In this document: positions 6,942 to 11,654 of the stretch, in pieces | Layout of the letters: the number at the start of each line of letters is the position of its first letter | How positions within the stretch are numbered: position 1 is the first letter of the stretch | Assembly (NCBI GenBank): GCA_964579415.1 | Contig: CAZOGW010000097.1 | Span: 1-11,654, forward strand | From: CAZOGW01 sp964579415 | GTDB lineage: Bacteria > Actinomycetota > Acidimicrobiia > Spongiisociales > UBA5794 | Direction: 5' to 3' | Length of the DNA stretch: 11,654 nt | The notes under the pieces: model-generated | Told to the model about the DNA's origin: nothing | Seen by the model: only the letters and a program-made list of their open reading frames with translations | Databases searched by the model: none | Translations under genes and position numbers: made by a program

Positions 6942-6962
6942 TTAATATTGAATACTGAATAC
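6942..6962. repeat. Heptamer tandem array C2 (TGAATAC)
   Basis: TTAATAT, TGAATAC, TGAATAC occupy three successive 7-base steps, followed by TGAG. The unit again fits NNRRTAC, with the first copy degenerate. It lies 9 bases (TACGCGTTC) after array C1 and 7 bases before the terminator hairpin. It is a separate short array with its own unit sequence. Confidence 0.8.
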
Positions 6963-6969
6963 TGAGACA

Positions 6970-7011
6970 AAGAAAGGCCCCCTCCGCCGCCAGGCGGAGG
7001 GGGCCTTTCTT
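6970..7011. terminator. Bidirectional Rho-independent terminator, 19-bp perfect stem
   Basis: Left arm 6970-6988 (AAGAAAGGCCCCCTCCGCC) pairs perfectly with right arm 6993-7011 around a GCCA loop. The ends of the stem supply an A-rich side and a T-rich side (CCTTTCTT) on either strand, so it can stop transcription of the epsilon-subunit gene from the left and of the LVIVD gene from the right. It ends 7 bases from the LVIVD stop codon. The form, GC-rich core with flanking AAA/TTT, is common among actinobacterial terminators. Confidence 0.93.
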
Positions 7012-7018
7012 CACTAGC

Positions 7019-8863
7019 TCAGTCGCGTGGGTTGAGGTCGTCAGCCAGGAGCTCGATGGCGTCGATCAGGTCGGCGTGGACCGAAGGATCGAGCCGGTCG
7101 GCGATGGCATAGCCGGACTGGGCGGCCAGGTTCCGGGTCCGGTCGTTCGTCGCCATATCGGCCTGGGTGAGGAATGCGTTGACACGCAGCACCTCGGCGG
7201 AGCCGATGGCGTCGGCACGGATCGCCTGGTCACGGAAGGCGCCGACGACGTTCGCCGACGGGCCCCACGAGAACTGGCGCTGTCCCTGGACGTTCAACTG
7301 GTCGACGGTGATCTCCTTGGCGGCTGCGATCTCCGCCTCCGAGATGTACTCACTGGGGACCAGGTCGAACACGTCGAGACCGCGTGCGATCTCCGAGCCG
7401 TAGATCAGGCCGTTGTACCAGTACACCGACCAGAACCCGCCGGACACCAGCGCCGTACCGGTGCCGATCGGGCCTCGGTCGAAGTAGGCGATCTCGACGG
7501 GGTTGGACGTGTCGGTCCAGTCGCTGATGGAGATGCCACCCTGGTACCAGGCCTGGACGAAGATGTCGCGGCCCGGGATCGGGATGAGCGACCCGTTGTG
7601 CGCGACACAGTTCTCCTGGCTGGTTTGCGGCACCGGCAGCTTGTAGTAGCTGGCGAACTCCATCTTCTTGCCCGTCGGGGTGTCGACGATGTCGAAGAGG
7701 GCGTTGGCGCCCCATTCCGGCTTGTGATTGGCGTTGCAGCGGGCACCGCTGCCACCGCCCCACTCGTCGGTGAACAGGACGGAGGTGCCGTCGTTGTTCA
7801 GCGTCGCCGAGTGCCAGTATGAGAAGTTCGTGTCCGACACCGCATCGATCCGGAACGGGTTGGCCGGATCGGAGATGTCGATGAGGATGCCGTTGCCCTG
7901 GCACGCACCACCCGCCAGACCGAGGTCCGGGTAGGCCGTGATGTCATGGCAGGTGTTGGTGGCCGGGGTCGGCGAGTAGCCCGTACCGGCCGGGCTGCAG
8001 GCCCACGGCGGGCCGGCGCTGTTGCAGGGATGGCCACCCGGTGGGGCAGCGTTCTGCAGGCCGTTGACGGCACCGGTCGCCGGGTCAAGGAAGAGGCGGG
8101 CCTCGGTGACCACCTGGGCGGCGGTCGGGTTGGCCAGCGGGACCTTGATGACCTCGGTCATCCACTGCGACGGGTTCGCGCCGCTCGCTTGGGTCTGTCC
8201 GCAGCGGCCGCTCACGTTACCCTCGGGCGTCGACACCACTTCGCCGGCGGCGCGCTGGCCGGCCGTGCCGGACACGTAGATGTAGACATTGTTCGGGTCG
8301 TCCAGGTCTTCCACGACCGAGTGCGTGTGCGAGCCGCGGCAGGTCTGCACCCCGCCGACGAGCACCGGAACCTCCGGGTTGGAGATGTCATAGATGCGCA
8401 CCCCGCGGAAGCGGTTCTCGGCGGTGACACCGCCGGTGGTGCAGTCGATCTTCGACCCAGTGGCCTCCACGGACTGGAACAGCAGGTTGCCGTACACCGA
8501 CGGGTCGTTCTGGCTACCCGGGCAGTTGACCTCGCTCTTCAACACCGGGTTGGTCGGGTCGGAGATGTCGAACGTCTGCAGGCCGTTGTAGTTGCCCATG
8601 TACAGGTTGTCGCCCTTGAAGGCCAGGTCCGACACCGTGCCCTGGAGCGCGCCGTCGCGCTTCTGGAACCAGGCGAGATGCTCCATACCGGAGATCGCAT
8701 CGGCAGCGTCCCACAGGCCCGGGCTCAGCCCGATCCGGGGATCCGGCGGATCGTCCTGTGCCGAGGCCGTCACCGGGATGACGGCTACCAGCATGGCGAT
8801 AGCGGCCGCGATGACCCACGCACTCCGGCGTCGGAAGATCGGCTTGACGGAATCCATTCCCAT
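7019..8863 (-). CDS. Secreted LVIVD-repeat beta-propeller-like protein
   Basis: A 614-residue exported protein of unknown function. The signal peptide has a basic N-region (RRR at 11-13), a hydrophobic core (about 15-32) and a likely cut after ASA (33-35). The mature part carries repeats in the style of the LVIVD family: GLQTFDISDPTNPVL (94-108), GVRIYDISNPEVPVLVGG, ILIDISDPANPFRI, GGISISDWTDTSNPVEIAYF and GLDVFDLVPSEY, each a beta-propeller-like blade segment. WHSATLNNDGTSVLFTDEW sits mid-protein, with many cysteines that may form disulfides outside the cell. The last 100 residues (from about ISEAEIAAAKEI) look alpha-helical and differ from the repeats. ATG 8863 has a strong GAGGGAGG upstream; Met3 (8857) is an alternative. 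Unlike several genes here, it has a conventional promoter and long leader. Confidence 0.85.
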   Translation of the reverse strand: MGMDSVKPIFRRRSAWVIAAAIAMLVAVIPVTASAQDDPPDPRIGLSPGLWDAADAISGMEHLAWFQKRDGALQGTVSDLAFKGDNLYMGNYNGLQTFDISDPTNPVLKSEVNCPGSQNDPSVYGNLLFQSVEATGSKIDCTTGGVTAENRFRGVRIYDISNPEVPVLVGGVQTCRGSHTHSVVEDLDDPNNVYIYVSGTAGQRAAGEVVSTPEGNVSGRCGQTQASGANPSQWMTEVIKVPLANPTAAQVVTEARLFLDPATGAVNGLQNAAPPGGHPCNSAGPPWACSPAGTGYSPTPATNTCHDITAYPDLGLAGGACQGNGILIDISDPANPFRIDAVSDTNFSYWHSATLNNDGTSVLFTDEWGGGSGARCNANHKPEWGANALFDIVDTPTGKKMEFASYYKLPVPQTSQENCVAHNGSLIPIPGRDIFVQAWYQGGISISDWTDTSNPVEIAYFDRGPIGTGTALVSGGFWSVYWYNGLIYGSEIARGLDVFDLVPSEYISEAEIAAAKEITVDQLNVQGQRQFSWGPSANVVGAFRDQAIRADAIGSAEVLRVNAFLTQADMATNDRTRNLAAQSGYAIADRLDPSVHADLIDAIELLADDLNPRD

Positions 8864-9089
8864 ATTGCCTCCCTCGTGTGGCGTCCATCGGGGGTCGTGG
8901 ACGCACCATTGGCTCTGAGCGGCGCATGCTTCAGGCGAGCCGACACCGACGCTGGTGCGTCGGGAGGCGAGCTGTCGCGCGCAGCTGAGGGCACTTTATC
9001 CGGCGGGGTCTGCCCTCTCCAAATGAATCCGACCCGGAGGAGCTGATCGTGGGCCCTCCATCGTCGTCCGGTGTGGTGCCTGGGTCGCG
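8864..9089 (-). promoter_or_regulatory. LVIVD-gene promoter and long 5' leader
   Basis: A 226-base intergenic region with no gene. On the minus strand TTGGAG (9017-9022), an 18-base spacer and TAAAGT (8993-8998) form a good sigma-A-like promoter. Transcription would start near 8986, giving a leader of about 120 nt. The leader holds a perfect 7-bp hairpin (CCGACGC/GCGTCGG, 8946-8963, loop of 4) and a weaker 5-bp one (8970-8986), and ends with GAGGGAGG 4 nt before the start codon. I do not recognise a known riboswitch. The hairpin could alternatively be a weak terminator for the PHP gene, though it has no T-tract. Confidence 0.5.
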
Positions 9090-9932
9090 TTACCCGCTAC
9101 GGCGTGCGCTGAGTTGGTCCACCACCTCGTCGGGCACCTGCAGGTCGCCGCGACCGGTGCCCACCGAGAGTCCCGGCTTGTAGCGGCCGTGGTAGTCGGT
9201 GCCGCCGGTGGCGACCATGTCCAGGTCCCGTGCGATCCCGGCGAGGTGGTTGCGGACTGCCGGGGTGTATTCGGCGTAGTGGCACTCGATCCCCTGCATG
9301 CCGAGGGCGGCGAGTTCGGTGAAGGCGCGCCGGTAGCCGTCGGCGGACACGGCCAGGGTGTGGGGATGGGCCACCACCGGGACCGCGCCCGACTTCCGGG
9401 CGAGCCGGATGGCGGTGACGGCGTCGAGGCGGCGGCGGGGCACGTAGCCGGGCCGTCCCTCGGCGAGCCAGCGGTCGAAGGCGTCCTTGATCTCGGTGGC
9501 GTGCCCGTTGGCCACCAGCACCGCGGCGATGTGGGGGCGGCCCACCACGCCGCCTCCGGCCTCGGCGAGGACGGCGTCGAGGCTCACATCGAGTCCCATC
9601 CCGGAGAGGCGGTCGACGATCTCGGCGTTGCGGACCTCGCGGGCCGAGCGCAGGCTTCCCAACTCGTCCTGGAGCGGTCCCTCACCCGGCTCGAGGAAGT
9701 ACACCAGCATGTGCATCCGGCCGTCGGGCACCTCGATGGACAGCTCCACGCCGGGGACGAAGCCGATCCCGGCACGGGCACAGGCATCCCGTGCCTCGGC
9801 GATGCCCTCGAGGGTGTCGTGGTCGGTGAGTGCCATGGCGCCGAGGCCGGCGCGCGCCGCCAGCGCCACCAGCGTGGCGGGATCGTCGGTTCCGTCCGAG
9901 CAGGTTGAATGCAGGTGGAGGTCGACCGGCAA
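9090..9932 (-). CDS. PHP-domain phosphoesterase (TrpH / RNase AM-like)
   Basis: A 280-residue polymerase-and-histidinol-phosphatase domain protein. Metal-binding motifs appear in order: DLHLHSTCSDG (His6, His8, Asp13), LTDHDT (37-39), GVELS (Glu63), AHPH (His189, His191), ECHY (His218) and GGTDYHGRYKPG (Asp246, His248). The last motif and the overall length match the TrpH/YciV group, whose studied members remove phosphate from 3',5'-nucleotide bisphosphates or trim short 5' RNA ends. Exact substrate here is inferred only. The start is taken as TTG 9932, giving MPVDLHLHST, the usual N-terminus of the family; the frame is open upstream but overlaps the small membrane protein gene. It begins 5 bases after that gene's TGA, just after a hairpin and with no Shine-Dalgarno site. 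Confidence 0.9.
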   Translation of the reverse strand: MPVDLHLHSTCSDGTDDPATLVALAARAGLGAMALTDHDTLEGIAEARDACARAGIGFVPGVELSIEVPDGRMHMLVYFLEPGEGPLQDELGSLRSAREVRNAEIVDRLSGMGLDVSLDAVLAEAGGGVVGRPHIAAVLVANGHATEIKDAFDRWLAEGRPGYVPRRRLDAVTAIRLARKSGAVPVVAHPHTLAVSADGYRRAFTELAALGMQGIECHYAEYTPAVRNHLAGIARDLDMVATGGTDYHGRYKPGLSVGTGRGDLQVPDEVVDQLSARRSG

Positions 9933-9950
9933 GGTCGTCAGAAGACGACC
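9933..9950 (-). promoter_or_regulatory. Hairpin at the small-ORF stop / PHP start junction
   Basis: GGTCGTC (9933-9939) and GACGACC (9944-9950) form a perfect 7-bp stem with a 4-base loop. On the mRNA it covers the last sense codons and the stop of the 54-residue gene and ends directly before the TTG start of the PHP gene. A ribosome finishing the small gene would melt it, so it could tie PHP translation to that of the small gene. This role is inference from position. Confidence 0.4.
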
Positions 9951-10102
9951 TGGGCGAGGGCGAGTACCGCGACGATTGCAACCCCCCACAGGGCGCCCTT
10001 CCTGGCACGCGACATCAGTTGCGTGCGCTTGGCGGTCTTCTCCTCCTCGGCCCGGCGAACCTCCCGGTTCGCCCGCTGACGCTCTCGTTTGGTAGTCGCC
10101 AT
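9938..10102 (-). CDS. Small single-pass membrane protein, 54 residues
   Basis: An unrecognised short gene. ATG 10102 reads MATTKRERQRANREVRRAEE, a strongly charged, helix-prone N-terminal half (1-37), followed by one hydrophobic segment (about 39-54, GALWGVAIVAVLALAQVV) ending at the C-terminus. This gives a likely cytoplasmic charged domain and a C-terminal membrane anchor. Coding status is supported by the TANNNT-type box TACGAT (10110-10115) ending 7 nt before the ATG, by a sensible charged-then-hydrophobic layout, and by tight spacing to the PHP gene (stop 5 bases before its TTG). Similar Lys/Arg-rich N-termini occur on actinobacterial membrane-anchored peptidylprolyl isomerases, and such a gene lies directly upstream, so it might be kin to that anchor; this is speculative. 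Function is unknown. Confidence 0.75.
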   Translation of the reverse strand: MATTKRERQRANREVRRAEEEKTAKRTQLMSRARKGALWGVAIVAVLALAQVVF

Positions 10103-10211
10103 GGCCGGCATCGTAGTCCAACCGGAAGCTCTCCCGCCTCGGCGAGGGAGCCCGATGGGTGACCGGCCTCGCCGGGGGTGCCGGCACCGGGAACCTGAAC
10201 GGGTTGATTCG
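10103..10211 (-). promoter_or_regulatory. Spacer with a small-ORF -10 box and inverted repeats
   Basis: A 109-base spacer between the cyclophilin stop and the small membrane protein gene. TACGAT (10110-10115, minus strand) ends 7 nt before the ATG and suggests a leaderless promoter. Upstream are an 8-bp inverted repeat CGGCGAGG/CCTCGCCG (10140-10147 and 10167-10174, 19-base loop) and the 12-base palindrome GGTGCCGGCACC (10177-10188). They may end the cyclophilin transcript, but lack a T-tract. Confidence 0.4.
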
Positions 10212-10982
10212 TCAGGACCCTGCGGCGATGGTGACCGACTCCAGGTACAGCGCCTGGGTGGGCTGGCTCATCTCGCCGCTCGTCGGATTGGGGCCGACCG
10301 GGATGGCGGCGATGGCGTCGAGCACGTCCTCGCCGCCGATGACGCGTCCGAAGGCGCTGTACTGGGGCGGGAGCCCGCTGTCGGCCAGCATGATGAAGAA
10401 TTGCGAGCCGGTGGTGCCCGGTCCGGCGTTGGCCATGGCGATGACTCCCCGCTCGTAGACGAAGCCGTCCGGGGGGAACTCGTCGGCGATGTAGTAGCCG
10501 GGGCCTCCGCCGCCGGTGCCGGTGGGGTCGCCCGCCTGGAACATGAAGCCGTCGATGACCCGGTGCGAGACGGTGCCGTCGAAGTAGCCCTCACCGGCGA
10601 GAAAGGCGAAGGAGTTGACGGTCTCCGGCGCCATCTCGGCGTCGAGCTCGACGAAGATCTCGCCGCACGAGGTGGTGATGGTGGCGACCGGGTTGGTCGA
10701 GGCGTCCACCGCGGCATCGCCGGGCTCGGCGAACTGGAACTGGCCGGCCGGGGGAGGCAGCTCCCCGCCGCAGGCCACCGGCAGTGCCCGGAAGCCTTCA
10801 TAGTCGTACACCGGCCCTGCGGTGGGGGCGGCTGTCGTCCCCGGTGCGCTCGCCGCCGTCGTGGTGTCGACCGGGGCGGCGGTCGTCGTAGCGGTGGGGA
10901 CGTCGTCGCCTCCGCAGGCGGCCACCACCGCCATCAGCAGCGATGTGGCTACGACAAGTCGGGTCTTCGTCGAGATACGCAT
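10212..10982 (-). CDS. Lipoprotein cyclophilin-type peptidyl-prolyl isomerase
   Basis: A 256-residue exported PPIase, likely assisting folding of proteins outside the membrane. The N-terminus MRISTKTRLVVATSLLMAVV leads to a lipobox VAAC with Cys23 as the lipid-anchored residue, then a Thr/Ala/Pro-rich linker (about 28-56). The cyclophilin domain follows: VNSFAFLAGEGYFDGTVSHR, with HRVIDGFMFQAGDPTGTGGG and GVIAMANAGPGTTGSQFFIM, including the catalytic-loop Arg and the GSQFFI motif. The bacterial short form lacks the Trp linked to cyclosporin binding. ATG 10982 is chosen because it gives the lipoprotein signal; the frame is open upstream. TAGCAT on the minus strand (10990-10995) lies 7 nt before it, without a Shine-Dalgarno sequence. 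Confidence 0.94.
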   Translation of the reverse strand: MRISTKTRLVVATSLLMAVVAACGGDDVPTATTTAAPVDTTTAASAPGTTAAPTAGPVYDYEGFRALPVACGGELPPPAGQFQFAEPGDAAVDASTNPVATITTSCGEIFVELDAEMAPETVNSFAFLAGEGYFDGTVSHRVIDGFMFQAGDPTGTGGGGPGYYIADEFPPDGFVYERGVIAMANAGPGTTGSQFFIMLADSGLPPQYSAFGRVIGGEDVLDAIAAIPVGPNPTSGEMSQPTQALYLESVTIAAGS

Positions 10983-11028
10983 GGCGTGGATGCTAAAGCC
11001 TCGGGGCGGCATGCGGTCGGTGCCGCCG
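10983..11028 (-). promoter_or_regulatory. Cyclophilin-gene -10 box (leaderless)
   Basis: TAGCAT on the minus strand (10990-10995) fits TANNNT and ends 7 nt before ATG 10982; there is no Shine-Dalgarno sequence. No clear -35 box is seen in the bases upstream, which lead into the hairpin at 11029-11055. Confidence 0.45.
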
Positions 11029-11055
11029 CCCCCGGGGTGTCGTCCACCCCGGGGG
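11029..11055 (-). terminator. GC-rich hairpin after gamma-glutamyltransferase
   Basis: CCCCCGGGGTG (11029-11039) pairs perfectly with CACCCCGGGGG (11045-11055), an 11-bp stem with a 5-base loop. It lies 15 bases past the stop of the gamma-glutamyltransferase gene. No T-tract follows, so it would be a GC-only terminator or an RNA 3'-end stabiliser rather than a classic intrinsic terminator. Confidence 0.55.
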
Positions 11056-11070
11056 CGATCCGGCTGCGGT

Positions 11071-11654
11071 TCAGCGGCGGGGCGTCGAATCGTCGTCGAC
11101 GACTGCGGCGGAGCCGCCGCCCCTCCGTATCGGTTCGGCGGCGGCCTCGAAGCGCCCGTCACCGAGCAGTTCGATACCGGTGGCGGCGCCGATCTCGCCG
11201 GTGCTGCTCAAGGAGTGGCCCATCGCCTGGAGCGCCGCTCCGTAAAGGGCGTTGAAGGCGGTCTCTCCCTGAATGGTTGCGGTGTTGCGCTGGCTGGAGC
11301 GGGGTGCCGCCAGGGCGTCGCTGAGGCTCATCCCGCTGTCGATCCTGTTCATCAGGATGTTGGCGACGGTGGTGATGATGGTGGCGCCGCCGGGGCTACC
11401 CACACCGAGCACCGCCTCTCCGTCCTGGACCACGACGGTGGGGCTCATCGAGCTGCGGGGCCGCTTGCCGGGCGCAGGCAGGTTGGGGCCGGTCCCGGTG
11501 GGGTCGAAGTCGGTGAGCTCGTTGTTGAGCAGGAAGCCCCAGCCGGGGACGGTGACACCCGAGCCGCCGGTGGCCTCGATGGTGAGGGTGTAGGCGACGA
11601 CGTTCCCCCACCGGTCCGCCGTGGTGAGATGGGTGGTACCGGTGCCCACCGCGG
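11071..11654 (-). CDS. ggt: Gamma-glutamyltransferase, C-terminal part (cut by window edge)
   Basis: Partial gene; the 5' part lies beyond the right edge. What is seen covers the small (beta) subunit of this N-terminal nucleophile hydrolase, which transfers or hydrolyses the gamma-glutamyl group of glutathione and related peptides, normally outside the cytoplasm. The precursor cuts itself just before the first Thr of TTHLTTADRWGN; that Thr, codon 11635-11637, is the expected nucleophile, leaving about 188 residues. Other family motifs are FLLNNELTDFD (substrate site), GKRPRSSMSPTVV (the SS oxyanion pair) and GSPGGATIITTV. The substrate-site motif has NNEL where E. coli has NNQM. The GTG at 11649 is an internal Val codon, not a start. 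The protein ends in an Arg/Gly and Asp-rich tail. Confidence 0.92.
   Translation of the reverse strand, partial: AVGTGTTHLTTADRWGNVVAYTLTIEATGGSGVTVPGWGFLLNNELTDFDPTGTGPNLPAPGKRPRSSMSPTVVVQDGEAVLGVGSPGGATIITTVANILMNRIDSGMSLSDALAAPRSSQRNTATIQGETAFNALYGAALQAMGHSLSSTGEIGAATGIELLGDGRFEAAAEPIRRGGGSAAVVDDDSTPRR

Noticed and set aside
8946..9022. Known riboswitch in the LVIVD leader
   Set aside because: No conserved core of the cobalamin, TPP, FMN, SAM or cyclic-dinucleotide classes could be recognised; only simple hairpins are seen.
7946..9046. 366-residue plus-strand open frame opposite the LVIVD gene and its leader
   Set aside because: Antisense shadow with Arg/Gly/Val-rich composition, no recognisable domain, and it runs across the promoter and leader of the real gene.
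10177..10188. GGTGCCGGCACC palindrome as an operator
   Set aside because: A perfect 12-base GC palindrome can arise by chance in such DNA, it lies far upstream of the -10 box at 10110-10115, and no second copy was noticed.
10089..11255. 388-residue plus-strand open frame opposite the cyclophilin gene
   Set aside because: Antisense to a clear lipoprotein PPIase and to the ggt end; low-complexity Gly/Arg translation.

Overview
The window reads as chromosomal DNA of a high-GC, Gram-positive actinobacterium. Supporting signs are the dnaX–ybaB–recR recombination/replication cluster, a probable acyl-CoA carboxylase epsilon subunit (a family known mainly from actinobacteria), methylmalonyl-CoA epimerase, GTG and TTG starts, and many promoters of the TANNNT type lying only 6-8 nt before the start codon, as in leaderless actinobacterial genes. 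A lineage such as Acidimicrobiia is a guess; nothing here fixes the genus. No transposase, integrase, phage gene, CRISPR array, tRNA or rRNA was seen.

Layout, left to right. A dGTPase-like HD phosphohydrolase (minus) is divergent from dnaX, followed on the plus strand by ybaB and recR (DNA polymerase III clamp loader, nucleoid-associated protein, recombination mediator). recR converges on a minus-strand pair: an acetyl-CoA acetyltransferase (thiolase) followed by class II fructose-1,6-bisphosphatase (glpX), joined by a GTGA overlap. Divergent from the thiolase is a plus-strand pair: methylmalonyl-CoA epimerase and a small acyl-CoA carboxylase epsilon-like protein. This pair converges on a large secreted LVIVD-repeat protein (minus). 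To its right, all on the minus strand, lie a PHP-domain phosphoesterase, an unrecognised 54-residue single-pass membrane protein, a lipoprotein cyclophilin, and the catalytic small-subunit part of a gamma-glutamyltransferase cut by the right edge.

The most unusual content is a set of AT-richer tandem heptamer arrays placed at the 3' ends of genes: at the dgt stop (left edge), filling the whole recR/glpX gap, and at the end of the epsilon-subunit gene. Each array has its own unit (TAGGTAC, GTGATAC, TAAGTAC, TGAATAC), but all fit NNRRTAC with period 7. In four gene ends (dgt, recR, glpX, epsilon) the stop codon lies inside or directly against the first repeat unit, giving TAGGTAC, TAGGTAC, TAAGGTAC and TAAGTAC. 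The arrays are absent from the divergent and head-to-tail junctions here. They look like a family of 3'-end-associated short repeats whose units diversify between loci but stay uniform within a locus. Function and mechanism are unknown.

Regulation visible in sequence: several first genes have a TANNNT-type -10 box 6-8 nt before the start and no Shine-Dalgarno sequence. The LVIVD gene is the exception, with a good -35/-10 pair, a leader of roughly 120 nt and a strong Shine-Dalgarno site. A perfect 19-bp hairpin ends the epsilon and LVIVD transcripts from both sides.
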